From assembly GCF_000955975.1 (NCBI RefSeq), contig NZ_JYJF01000134.1, positions 1 through 17,413 on the forward strand: a stretch of 17,413 nucleotides of DNA, written 5' to 3'. Position numbers and translations under genes: made by a program. Below are positions 1-6,475 of this stretch, piece by piece. The DNA comes from Saccharothrix sp. ST-888 (lineage in GTDB: Bacteria > Actinomycetota > Actinomycetes > Streptomycetales > Streptomycetaceae). The notes under the pieces were generated by a model, which made no database searches, was not told the DNA's origin, and saw only the letters and a program-made list of their open reading frames with translations. Position 1 is the first letter of the stretch, and each line of letters begins with the position of its first letter.

Positions 1-9
1 GCCACAGCG

Positions 10-696
10 CTAATGACCGGTCGGTACGCCGGTCGGGACCACTGTTCCGCTGCTGCTCGGCGCGGGATCCGGGGCCGTCGAGGGCGACGGAGGAGGCGTG
101 CTCGGGGCACTGCTGGGCGAGCCGTCCGAGGACGCGGAGGGGGCTGTGGTGGTACCGCCCGGAGGCTTCGGCGAGCCCGCCGGGTGCGTGTCCGGACTGC
201 CGCTCGGGGCCCCGCCGGCCTCCCCGCCGGGCGGCGGGGCGGGCTGGCCCGCAGGGGGCGGCACGGTGGCCCCGGGCGCCGTGACGCCCGGCGAGGGCGC
301 ACCGCCCCCGGCAGCCGCCGTCTCCGGGCCCCCGCCGCCGGGGCGCTCCATCCGCTGCACGCTCCCGGCCTTGCCCGGCCCGCCGCTGGCGCCGGACTTC
401 CCGATCACACCGGTCTGCCCGACCGGCTGGGTGCCCGGCTGCTCCGCGGAGCCCGCCCCGACCGACATGCACCCGGCCATCCCCATCCCGGCCAGGGCCA
501 GCACCACCCCGCCGGCCACGCGCGCCCGCGCACTCCCCGGCGTCCGCCGCCCCGCAGTCCCGGCGACCACCCGGACCAGCCGCCCCGCCCCGGCCTGCCC
601 CACGGGCTCCGGCGCAGGTGCCGCAGGCTTCTGGCGTACCCGTGCCGCCCGCGCCGCCCCCGCCCTCCGTGCCTGCCGAGTCGTACGCCCTGCCAT
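10..696 (-). CDS. putative Pro/Ser-rich lipoprotein
   Basis: This is a 228-aa protein of unknown function. A basic, Arg/Ala-rich N-terminus (residues 1-60) leads into a short hydrophobic stretch (61-75) ending in a lipobox-like Met-Ala-Gly-Cys, with Cys76 as the likely lipidated residue. The rest is a low-complexity Gly/Pro/Ser/Thr tail, as in extracytoplasmic linker or cell-wall-spanning proteins. The reading frame opens further upstream (to 786), but the ATG at 696 is preceded by an AGGAGAGG-like ribosome binding site, so I chose it. The n-region is unusually long for a signal peptide. An overlapping plus-strand frame (98-862) is equally open but has no recognisable domain. The lipobox and the ribosome binding site decide for the minus strand. 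No family is recognised; the call rests on composition and the lipobox only. Confidence 0.55.
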   Translation of the reverse strand: MAGRTTRQARRAGAARAARVRQKPAAPAPEPVGQAGAGRLVRVVAGTAGRRTPGSARARVAGGVVLALAGMGMAGCMSVGAGSAEQPGTQPVGQTGVIGKSGASGGPGKAGSVQRMERPGGGGPETAAAGGGAPSPGVTAPGATVPPPAGQPAPPPGGEAGGAPSGSPDTHPAGSPKPPGGTTTAPSASSDGSPSSAPSTPPPSPSTAPDPAPSSSGTVVPTGVPTGH

Positions 697-1036
697 CACC
701 GAGCCACCTCTCCTGCCCGCCCCGCCCAGGTCGGCCGAGAACGGCCGCCCGCGCACGCTCCGGCTCGCCGCGCACACGCTCGGCACGGACGGCCGCTTCC
801 GGTGCCCAACGCGCGCGAGGCCCCCCGGACACGGTCACCGGCCCGATCCGCCCGAGCACTGACCCCCGGGGGCGCGAGGAACTGCGCGAAACGGAAGACA
901 CCCACCCTCAGCCCGACTCGACACCCCCGGCCGCACCTCGCGACCCCTGACGAATCGGCGCACCCGGCCCAGCCGGCCCCCCTCGACCCTCGACCCCGGC
1001 CCGCCAGGCCCCCTGAGCGGCCCTGGGACGGCCGCC
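697..1036. other. intergenic region between crcB operon end and lipoprotein gene
   Basis: This stretch of about 340 bp holds no convincing gene. At its right edge a possible hairpin (1017-1022 pairing with 1030-1035) sits directly after the crcB stop codon and may be a weak terminator; there is no T-run. I see no clear -10/-35 pair for the lipoprotein gene, whose promoter should lie here. Open frames in this stretch on either strand lack domains and appear to be GC-rich shadows. Confidence 0.5.
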
Positions 1037-1429
1037 TCAGCCCCAGAACGCGTCGGCCACGGCCGACCCCGCCCACACCGCTCCCAGGCCCGCCAGCAGG
1101 CTCCCGGCGACGTTCGCCGCCGCGAACAGCCTGGCTCCGCTCTCGGCCAGCCGGAACGTCTCGTACGAGAAGGTCGAGTACGTGGTCAGCGCCCCGCAGA
1201 GGCCCGTGCCGAGCAGCAACTGGACGTGCGAACCGACGGCACCGGCGGTCACCGCCCCCGTGACCAGCCCCAGCACCAGACAGCCGCCCACGTTGACCGT
1301 GAAGGTGCCCCAGGGGAAGACCGTGTCGTGCCTGGCCTGCACCGTACGGTCCGTCAAGTAGCGCAGCGGCGCGCCGACCGCCGCTCCCGCGAGCACCAGC
1401 AGCCAGTTCACCAACCCGGCAGAGCTCAC
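1037..1429 (-). CDS. crcB: CrcB/Fluc fluoride channel subunit (second copy)
   Basis: This 130-aa integral membrane protein belongs to the CrcB/Fluc family, whose dual-topology dimers export fluoride through the cytoplasmic membrane. Four hydrophobic segments are evident. Family hallmarks are visible: GAPLRY (19-24), the GTFTVNVGG segment (41-49) containing the conserved Asn, and GALTTYSTFS (79-88). Length is typical of the family. The GTG start at 1427-1429 overlaps the TGA of the upstream DUF190 gene, so translation is probably coupled. It is the last gene of the crcB-DUF190-crcB operon. The two crcB copies differ clearly in sequence, which suggests a heterodimeric channel with opposite orientations (inference). 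Family assignment is very secure. Confidence 0.93.
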   Translation of the reverse strand: MSSAGLVNWLLVLAGAAVGAPLRYLTDRTVQARHDTVFPWGTFTVNVGGCLVLGLVTGAVTAGAVGSHVQLLLGTGLCGALTTYSTFSYETFRLAESGARLFAAANVAGSLLAGLGAVWAGSAVADAFWG

Positions 1430-1812
1430 TTCGCCCCCTCCGCGCCCCGGCCGTGCCCGGCTACGGGAGCGTCCCCGGCCTCAGGCCCGAACCGGACCAC
1501 CTCGCACTCGTCGAGGGTCACCAGCCCGTCCCCGACCAGTCCGTCGAGTTCGGGCAGGAAGGCCCGGACCCGCTCGGCGGCGTCCACGATCACCACCGCC
1601 ACCGGCAGGTCCTCGCCGAGCGACAGCAGCCGTGCGGTGTGGACGAGCGAGGAGGCCCCGAAGCCCTCGACGCCCCGGAAGACGCTGGCCCCGGCCAGCC
1701 CGGCGGCGTGCGCCCGGTGCACGATCTCGCTGTAGAGCGGCCGGTGGTGCCAGGAGTCGCTCTCCCCGACGTACACCGTCAGCCGCAGCGCGCTACCCGC
1801 CGACCCGCTCAT
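1426..1812 (-). CDS. DUF190 (PII-like) family protein
   Basis: This 128-aa soluble protein is of the DUF190 family. Signature stretches are GLAGASVFRGVEGFGASS (38-55), then LGEDLPVAVVIVD (65-77), a FLPELD helix (85-90) and GLVTLDECEVV (96-106). DUF190 proteins have a PII-like ferredoxin fold and are often encoded beside crcB, but their exact role is not established. Here the gene lies between two crcB genes, with 4-bp overlaps at both ends (its ATG overlaps the upstream TGA at 1809-1812, and its TGA overlaps the downstream GTG at 1426-1429). This arrangement implies a fixed expression ratio and a possible regulatory or structural contribution to the fluoride channel (inference). The C-terminal residues 110-128 are Gly/Ala-rich and not conserved-looking. 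Confidence 0.9.
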   Translation of the reverse strand: MSGSAGSALRLTVYVGESDSWHHRPLYSEIVHRAHAAGLAGASVFRGVEGFGASSLVHTARLLSLGEDLPVAVVIVDAAERVRAFLPELDGLVGDGLVTLDECEVVRFGPEAGDAPVAGHGRGAEGAK

Positions 1813-2399
1813 TCCGCACTCCGATCACCCGAGTCCGCCCGGGACTCAGGGCTCGCCGCTCCCTGCCCCGCCGTCCGTGACTCCACCTGCGACTCCACCC
1901 GGACCTGCACCCGGGCCTGCCAGGCCGCCCGCAGCCGCCGGGTCAGTGCCGACGCCGTCCAGACCGCCGCCAGCGCGGCCAGCAGGGTCGCCGTCAGGTA
2001 CGCCAGGCCGCGTCCCGGCTGCCCGTGCCCGACCAGGCGCTGCACGTCCACGGCGTACGTCGAGAAGGTGGTGAACCCGCCCAGGACGCCGGTGCCGAAG
2101 AACGGGCGCAGCAGCGGGTGCGGCGTCCGCCCCTCGGTGATCTGCACCAGGAAGGCGCCGATCACCGCACAGCCGACGACGTTCACCACCAGGGTGGTCC
2201 ACGGGAAGGCGGTCGGCGCGGTGGGCCACAGCAGGGCGGCGCCGTACCGCAGCGCGGCACCGAGCATCCCGCCGAGCGCGACCACGGCCACCGTCGGGCC
2301 CTGCCCCTCGAGGACCGACTTGATGACCGACGGCCGGCCCCGTCGCACCGCCGCAGCCGCCTCCGGCCGCCGGCCCTGCCTGATCCGTTCCGAACGCAC
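1809..2399 (-). CDS. crcB: CrcB/Fluc fluoride channel subunit (first copy)
   Basis: This 196-aa CrcB/Fluc family membrane protein is the first gene of the operon. The core spans residues about 35-155, with the motifs GAALRYG (47-53), the conserved Asn in TLVVNVVG (69-76) and GFTTFSTY (108-115). It is longer than the usual 120-130 aa. There is a basic N-terminal extension of about 30 residues and a polar Arg/Ser/Glu-rich C-terminal tail of about 40 residues after the last membrane helix. The GTG at 2399 gives the full frame. A second in-frame GTG at 2348, preceded by GGAGGCGGC, would remove the first 17 residues and is a realistic alternative start. No crcB-type fluoride riboswitch was recognised in the upstream 130 bp. 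Confidence 0.9.
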   Translation of the reverse strand: MRSERIRQGRRPEAAAAVRRGRPSVIKSVLEGQGPTVAVVALGGMLGAALRYGAALLWPTAPTAFPWTTLVVNVVGCAVIGAFLVQITEGRTPHPLLRPFFGTGVLGGFTTFSTYAVDVQRLVGHGQPGRGLAYLTATLLAALAAVWTASALTRRLRAAWQARVQVRVESQVESRTAGQGAASPESRADSGDRSAE

Positions 2400-2498
2400 A
2401 CTTCAGTCAACCACCGGCGGATCGCCGCCCCGACACGGCCGCCGCCCCGGCTTCCGTGCAACGGATCGTCGAAAACCGCCGCCGATCATCTGGCAACG

Positions 2499-2526
2499 CG
2501 TCACCCGTCACCCGACAATGGGGCGG
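2499..2526 (+). promoter_or_regulatory. leaderless promoter with tandem CGTCACC repeat
   Basis: Two adjacent copies of CGTCACC (2499-2505 and 2506-2512) lie directly before a -10-like GACAAT (2514-2519). The -10 is followed after 6 nt by the GTG at 2526. No Shine-Dalgarno sequence is present before the metallopeptidase gene, so a leaderless transcript starting at the GTG fits well. A -35 is poorly conserved (TGGCAA at 2491-2496, 17-bp spacer). The tandem heptamer falls in the -10/-35 spacer and could be a regulator site. Prediction from pattern only. Confidence 0.4.
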
Positions 2527-2873
2527 TGGACATGACCCGGGACGAGTTCGAGACGTTGGTCGCCGATGCCCTGGACCAGATTCCCCCGCAGCTCGCGGCC
2601 ATGATGGACAACGTCGCCGTCTTCGTCGAGGACGAACCGGACCCGGCCGCCCCCGAGCTGCTCGGGCTGTACGAGGGCACCCCGCTCACCGAGCGCGGCG
2701 AGTGGTACGCGGGCGTGCTGCCGGACCGGATCCTGATCTACCTGGGCCCGACCCTGCGGCGCTGCGAGACCCGCGAACAGGTGGTCGAGGAGGTCCGCAC
2801 CACGGTGATCCACGAAGTGGCCCACCACTTCGGCTTCGACGACCACGAGCTCCACGAGCTCGGCTGGTCCTGA
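2526..2873 (+). CDS. small zinc metallopeptidase (zincin, HExxH) family protein
   Basis: This 115-aa single-domain protein is of the 'metallopeptidase family protein' type common in actinobacteria (minimal zincin, PF06262-like). The zinc motif is intact near the C-terminus: H96-E97-x-x-H100-x-x-G103-x-x-D106, giving two His ligands, the catalytic Glu and a candidate third ligand Asp106. The conserved N-terminal pattern (acidic helix, MDNVAVFVEDEP at 27-38, LLGLYEGTPL at 45-54, GEWYAGVLPDRI at 58-69) matches the family. No signal peptide is present, so it acts in the cytoplasm. The substrate is unknown for the family. Start: GTG at 2526 suits the leaderless promoter, while ATG at 2532 is two codons further in. 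It is divergent from the crcB operon and ends 120 bp before the tRNA operon. Confidence 0.9.
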   Translation: MDMTRDEFETLVADALDQIPPQLAAMMDNVAVFVEDEPDPAAPELLGLYEGTPLTERGEWYAGVLPDRILIYLGPTLRRCETREQVVEEVRTTVIHEVAHHFGFDDHELHELGWS

Positions 2874-2919
2874 CCCTGCCCCACCCGGCGGGCTCCGCCT
2901 CGCCCGGACGGAAACCGTT

Positions 2920-2949
2920 TTGGTGTTCGCGCCCGGCATCCCATATGCT
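2920..2949 (+). promoter_or_regulatory. promoter of the tRNA Glu-Asp-Phe operon
   Basis: A -35 hexamer TTGGTG (2920-2925) and a -10 hexamer TATGCT (2944-2949) are separated by 18 bp, a good match to the vegetative sigma (HrdB-type) consensus. Transcription would start near 2956, about 38 nt before the tRNA-Glu gene. This is one of the clearest promoters in the window and suits strong stable-RNA expression. Confidence 0.7.
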
Positions 2950-2993
2950 TCTCGACGTCCCCGAACGCTGGATAACAGCCGGAAGGGCCGCAA

Positions 2994-3066
2994 GCCCTCA
3001 TCGTCTAGTGGCCCAGGACGCCGCCCTTTCAAGGCGGTAGCACGGGTTCGAATCCCGTTGGGGGCA
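2994..3066 (+). tRNA. tRNA-Glu (anticodon TTC)
   Basis: This is a 73-nt tRNA. The acceptor stem pairs GCCCTCA (2994-3000) with TGGGGGC (3059-3065), with one T-G wobble. The anticodon loop CTTTCAA sits between GCCGC and GCGGT arms, giving anticodon TTC (glutamate). The T-arm contains GGTTCGAATCC. The discriminator base is A (3066) and CCA is not encoded. It is the first gene of a three-tRNA transcript. Confidence 0.96.
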
Positions 3067-3086
3067 CGCAGTACCCGTAGTAAAGT
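3058..3086 (+). promoter_or_regulatory. possible internal promoter before tRNA-Asp
   Basis: TTGGGG (3058-3063, inside the 3' acceptor of tRNA-Glu) and TAAAGT (3081-3086) are 17 bp apart and could serve as -35/-10 elements for tRNA-Asp and tRNA-Phe. The match is partial, and overlap with a tRNA gene makes chance resemblance plausible. Confidence 0.25.
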
Positions 3087-3123
3087 CAGTGCCGCAAGGC
3101 CTGCGCGGAGAAATACCGTGCAT

Positions 3124-3197
3124 GGTCCCGTGGAGCAGTTGGTTAGCTCGCCACCCTGTCAAGGTGGAGGTCGCGGGTTCAAGTCCCGTCGGGATCG
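3124..3197 (+). tRNA. tRNA-Asp (anticodon GTC)
   Basis: This is a 74-nt tRNA. The acceptor stem is GGTCCCG (3124-3130) with CGGGATC (3190-3196). The D-arm is GAGC...GCTC. The anticodon stem CCACC/GGTGG closes the loop CTGTCAA, giving anticodon GTC (aspartate). The T-arm has GGTTCAAGTCC. The discriminator is G (3197), as expected for Asp, and no CCA is encoded. It lies 57 nt after tRNA-Glu. Confidence 0.96.
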
Positions 3198-3224
3198 CTC
3201 GTCTCGCAAGAGGCGGTGTAGTAC

Positions 3225-3301
3225 GGCCAGGTAGCTCAGTTGGTACGAGCGTCCGCCTGAAAAGCGGAAGGTCGCCGGTTCGACCCCGGCCCTGGCCACC
3301 A
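3225..3301 (+). tRNA. tRNA-Phe (anticodon GAA), CCA encoded
   Basis: The acceptor stem pairs GGCCAGG (3225-3231) with CCTGGCC (3291-3297). The D-arm is GCTC...GAGC. The anticodon stem TCCGC/GCGGA closes the loop CTGAAAA, giving anticodon GAA (phenylalanine). The T-arm is GCCGG/CCGGC with TTCGACC. The discriminator is A3298 and it is followed by genomic CCA (3299-3301), unlike the other two tRNAs here. It lies 27 nt after tRNA-Asp and just before a terminator. Confidence 0.96.
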
Positions 3302-3317
3302 CGCCTTACCAGGCACG

Positions 3318-3353
3318 ATGCCCTCGAAGCAGTTCGCTTCGGGGGCATTTCTC
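3318..3353 (+). terminator. Rho-independent terminator of the tRNA operon
   Basis: A 13-bp stem (3318-3330 pairing with 3336-3348, one T-G wobble) has a 5-nt loop AGTTC and is followed by TTTCTC. It begins 17 nt after the tRNA-Phe CCA. This is a strong, conventional terminator for the three-tRNA transcript. Confidence 0.85.
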
Positions 3354-3501
3354 ATGCCGTTTGACGCCAACACGACGGCGGCCGGCCGGCCCTCTCAGTT
3401 CCGGGCACACCCCTCCGATGCGGCCGTGTACCGAGCCGACGGGGAGTGGGCGCCGCGCTCGCGACCCCCATCCGCAGCGGACAGGTCGTCACCACACCGC
3501 G

Positions 3502-3651
3502 TCAGATGATCCGGTCGGGCTGGTCGGGGTGGACGATGCCGACCTGGTGCTCACCCAACGCCTCGCGGTAGGCAAGCATGTCCTCCAGGCCGGTGCCGAC
3601 CACCAAGGTGCGGCCGTGGTGCGCGGCCACGACCAGGACGAGTGCGTCCAT
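3502..3651 (-). CDS. doubtful small hypothetical protein or gene remnant
   Basis: This is a 49-aa frame beginning with Met at 3651. The sequence looks protein-like, with a hydrophobic strand (MDALVLVVAA), then HHGRTLVVGTGLEDMLAYREALGEH. It lacks the low-complexity look of the upstream part of the same frame, which stays open to 3822 but is Arg/Pro/Ser-rich. No ribosome binding site precedes the ATG, so it may be the end of a decayed larger gene. No family is recognised. Confidence 0.3.
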   Translation of the reverse strand: MDALVLVVAAHHGRTLVVGTGLEDMLAYREALGEHQVGIVHPDQPDRII

Positions 3652-3726
3652 GGGGGCGGCGTCGCGTGCCGATGGCTGTCGCCTGGACGGCCTCTGCTCA
3701 GTCGCCGCAGCTCCGCTGCTACTCCG

Positions 3727-3814
3727 CCCCCAGCCTTCGGCCCGGGACCCCCACGTCGGCACTGCCCAGACTCGGCCCTCGACCTCCCCCAGCCTCCGGC
3801 CCGGGGGCACCCCC
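3727..3814. repeat. pair of C-rich REP-like intergenic repeats
   Basis: Copy 1 (3727-3753) and copy 2 (3786-3814) share the core CCCCCAGCC(T)(T/C)CGGCCCGGG followed by a CCCCCA block. They lie 59 bp apart in direct orientation. Each can fold on itself (CCCCCAGCC against a GGCCCGGGGG-type arm, best in copy 2). They resemble the short GGGGGTGCCCCCAGC-type hairpin motifs scattered between genes in streptomycete genomes (recollection; not searched). Confidence 0.5.
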
Positions 3815-3862
3815 ATCGTCACCCACCCCCCATGTGCCGGTCGGTCCTATTGAATGCGGCTC

Positions 3863-3876
3863 CGGCGCTCGCGCCG
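3863..3876 (-). terminator. possible hairpin terminator after Helicase_C_3 gene
   Basis: CGGCGC (3863-3868) pairs with GCGCCG (3871-3876) around a very tight 2-nt turn, about 10 nt beyond the stop codon of the minus-strand gene. No T-run follows, so it is a weak candidate. Confidence 0.3.
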
Positions 3877-3886
3877 CGAGGAGGGG

Positions 3887-6310
3887 TCAACGGCCGGTCA
3901 GCAGCGTGACCGCCAGCTCCTGGGCGGTGCCCGGTCCGCCGCCGTGGTGCGGTCGCTGCCTGGACAGTGGCGGCATGTGGCTGGGGCCGCGGTCCTGGCG
4001 GGCTCGCTCGATGATCGTCGTCCCGGTCTCCGCCTCGAAGGCGGGGGCGTAGCCGGCGGCCCGCAGGGCGCCGAGGGTGGCTTCGGGCTCGGCGGTGCTG
4101 ATCAGGACGGTCGGTGCGATCCGCCGCAAGCCGAGTTTGGACAGCGCGCGGGCCTTGGAGAGTTCCAGCACCAGCGCCTCGTCGTCGGAGCGGATGCAGC
4201 ACGCCGAGCGCACCACCCGCATCCGGCCGTGAGTCCGCGCAGTGTCCTTGATCAGGTACTCCAGGGGTTGCGGGAGCGGCCGCCCGCCCTCCGAAACCTC
4301 GGCCAGGCGGGCCAGCAGGTCCGCCGCGTCCGTCCCGGCGTTCAGGGCCCGGCGGACGGCCGCTGGGGTGATCCGCCACACGACCGCGTGTCCCTCCGAC
4401 TCCCGGTCCGCGCAGCAGGCCAGCAGGTCGGTCAGCTCCGGGGCGGCGGCTCCGGCGACCACGGCCGTGAGGTCCGCCTGGAAGCGGGCGGTGGTCTGTG
4501 GCGCGGGCAGCGTCGAGTCCAGGGCCGCAGACAGGTGCCGGACTGCGGCGTCCAGAGCGGGGTGGTCGCGCAGGGCCGGCCCGGCGCCCGGAACGGCTGG
4601 GAAGTGGCGGTGCGCGCCCGCCCTCAGAAGTCCGAGCACGGCCTGTCCGACCGGGCTGAGCGCACCGTGGGCGACCACGCCGAGCAGCTCCGCCTCCGCC
4701 AGGGTCGCTTCGACGCGTTCGGCCTCCCACAGTCCCTGGCTGACGGCGGCCGGGCGGAACCAGGCCGCCGTGGCGATGAGACCGGCCAGGGCGGTGCCCT
4801 GTGAGCGGCCGGTCTGACGCCTCGCGATTCCGCGCCCGGCCGGAAGGGTGGCCAGCGCCTCCAGCACCGCGCGACGCAGCTCGACGGCCTCGGCGTCCTG
4901 CGGGCTGACCAGCGCGACCGGGGTGTCGTCCTCGTCCGGCCAGTGTGTGAACACCTCGGGCACCACCGCCCAGGTGGCGACAAGCGGCAGCATCCGCTGG
5001 GCGGGCGAGGAGGCCAACCACGCTTCGTACCGCTCGGTGGGAAGCATCCGGACGGGCGGCGAGGGCTCGGTCCGCCGCGCTCGACCGCGCCCCTTGGCGG
5101 GGCTTTCCGGCTCCTCGGCGTGCGGGATGAGCAGGTCCGCGTTGGTGGCCAGATCGAGCCACAGCCGGGCCTGTTCCTCCGGCACGCCGACCGCCTTGGA
5201 CAGCCGCCGGGTGTCCCGGACGGCGATTCCGCCGGTCTTGCGCACCGCGAGCGGCTGCTCCGCGACCGAGCGCAGCATCAGCTCGACCCGCGAGACGGCC
5301 TCGGCCATGGCGGCCTGCGCCTGGCCGTCGACCACGGCCCCGGGGATCTCCACCGCACCCGCGACGGCGGGTGGGACAGGTTCGTACCTCGGCGCGCGGT
5401 CGTGGTCGCGCAGCGCGTCGGACACCTCGTACGGCAGCTCCGCCAGGTCCGCACCCACCGGAAGCACCAGGCCGCGGGCGGCCAGCCAGTCCGTGCCCGG
5501 ATCTCCCGAACCGCCCTCCCGGAACAGGTACTTGGCTCCGGCATCCGAGTAGCCGAAGCCGTAGCGGGAGACGAAGCAGTGCGTGCGCAGCAGTGGCGGG
5601 CCGGGGACCAGCCTGTCCAGCAGTTCACGGGCTGCGGGAGGCGCCTCGGCGGCCAGGGAGCGCGCTCGCTCCGCGTCGCTGAGCGCGGCGACGATCCGCC
5701 GCTGCGCCTCGTCGCGGGTCGGCACCTTCCCGAGCCCCAGGGCCTGCGCGATGCGGTGAACCTCCGGCGCGTTGTAGGCCTCGGTCAGCAACTGGTCGAC
5801 CGGTCGGCCGTAGCCGCTCGTCTCCCTCGCCTGGCGGTGGAGCAGGATCGGGACGACGACCTTGCTCCCGGACGGCGGCAGCACCAGGGCCCGCTCGGCC
5901 AACCGGGACAGCGCGGCCTCGGCGGCGGCCCGGCCGTCGGCGTCGAGCTCCAGGAACCGGAAGAGCTCGGCCCGGGTCACGGACCGCTTGGCGGGATCGA
6001 CCGCAGGCAGCTCGGGACGCGGCGAATACCCGCCATAGCCCGCGAGCTGGTGGGGAGTGCGCACGGCACCGGGCAGCGGGCCGTGCAACCGCTCGGCCAG
6101 AACCGCCACGGCATTGAGCAGTTGAAGGTCCCCGAGGTCGATCTCGCGCAGCCCCAGCCCCACCGACCGAGCCGTCAGCAGATGGTCGGCCAACGCGGTC
6201 ATGCTCTCCACCCGGCCCGCGAAGGGCAGTTCGCGCTGCTCCAGCAGTTCGGCCAGTTGCGAAGGAGAACGGTCGGCCAGCCAGGCCGCGAGGCTTCGTG
6301 CAGTCTTCAC
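3887..6310 (-). CDS. helicase-associated (Helicase_C_3) domain protein
   Basis: This 807-aa actinobacterial protein is of the 'helicase-associated domain-containing' type (PF13625-like). The N-terminus (TARSLAAWLADRSPSQLAELLEQR) and the region from about residue 605 to 750 are characteristic: QADLTAVVAG, then a winged-helix-like ITPAAVRRAL, then PLEYLIKDTARTHGRMRV and LSKLGLRRIAPTVLIS. This C-terminal module is related to the accessory domain of XPB-type helicases, and the gene is commonly found beside an XPB/Ssl2-like helicase, which is not seen here. There is no Walker A motif, so it is not itself an ATPase. Start: the frame is open to a GTG at 6433. The GTG at 6310 gives the family-like N-terminus and is preceded by TACGCT plus 7 nt, a leaderless signature. 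The role is probably nucleic-acid related (inference). Confidence 0.85.
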   Translation of the reverse strand: MKTARSLAAWLADRSPSQLAELLEQRELPFAGRVESMTALADHLLTARSVGLGLREIDLGDLQLLNAVAVLAERLHGPLPGAVRTPHQLAGYGGYSPRPELPAVDPAKRSVTRAELFRFLELDADGRAAAEAALSRLAERALVLPPSGSKVVVPILLHRQARETSGYGRPVDQLLTEAYNAPEVHRIAQALGLGKVPTRDEAQRRIVAALSDAERARSLAAEAPPAARELLDRLVPGPPLLRTHCFVSRYGFGYSDAGAKYLFREGGSGDPGTDWLAARGLVLPVGADLAELPYEVSDALRDHDRAPRYEPVPPAVAGAVEIPGAVVDGQAQAAMAEAVSRVELMLRSVAEQPLAVRKTGGIAVRDTRRLSKAVGVPEEQARLWLDLATNADLLIPHAEEPESPAKGRGRARRTEPSPPVRMLPTERYEAWLASSPAQRMLPLVATWAVVPEVFTHWPDEDDTPVALVSPQDAEAVELRRAVLEALATLPAGRGIARRQTGRSQGTALAGLIATAAWFRPAAVSQGLWEAERVEATLAEAELLGVVAHGALSPVGQAVLGLLRAGAHRHFPAVPGAGPALRDHPALDAAVRHLSAALDSTLPAPQTTARFQADLTAVVAGAAAPELTDLLACCADRESEGHAVVWRITPAAVRRALNAGTDAADLLARLAEVSEGGRPLPQPLEYLIKDTARTHGRMRVVRSACCIRSDDEALVLELSKARALSKLGLRRIAPTVLISTAEPEATLGALRAAGYAPAFEAETGTTIIERARQDRGPSHMPPLSRQRPHHGGGPGTAQELAVTLLTGR

Positions 6311-6323
6311 CTCACCGAGCGTA
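6311..6323 (-). promoter_or_regulatory. leaderless -10 element for Helicase_C_3 gene
   Basis: Read on the minus strand, TACGCT (6323-6318) is followed by 7 nt and then the GTG start at 6310. This is the TANNNT-N7-RTG arrangement of actinobacterial leaderless genes. A convincing -35 is not visible. Confidence 0.35.
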
Positions 6324-6475
6324 GTGGCCGACAGCGGCGCCAGGACCGAGACCGGGTTTTTGAAGCCGGGGACGCCTTCCAGCGCCGTCTCGCTGCCGGA
6401 CGGCGGGAACCGCAGCCTCCGCTGAACCCGCACCGGACCGACCGACGGCTCGGCGCGATCCGGACCCTCGTGGTG

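Larger units (their letters stand above)
3354..3886. other. gene-poor region between tRNA operon and Helicase_C_3 gene
   Basis: About 530 bp with no secure gene. It contains a possible short ORF on the minus strand (3502-3651), two diverged copies of a C-rich REP-like repeat (3727-3753 and 3786-3814), and a small hairpin after the downstream gene (3863-3876). Sequence after tRNA genes is a frequent integration target, but no integrase, att duplicate of a tRNA 3' end or phage gene is seen here. Confidence 0.5.

Noticed and set aside
98..862. Plus-strand frame of 254 codons overlapping the lipoprotein gene
   Set aside because: Pro/Ala-rich without motif; the minus strand has a lipobox and a better ribosome binding site. 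Some doubt remains for this region.
2400..2525. Fluoride (crcB) riboswitch upstream of the crcB operon
   Set aside because: I looked for the conserved pseudoknot elements on the minus strand and could not recognise them; a covariance search would be decisive.
3225..3900. Integration site (att) at the tRNA-Phe 3' end
   Set aside because: No second copy of the tRNA 3' end and no integrase or excisionase gene in the window.
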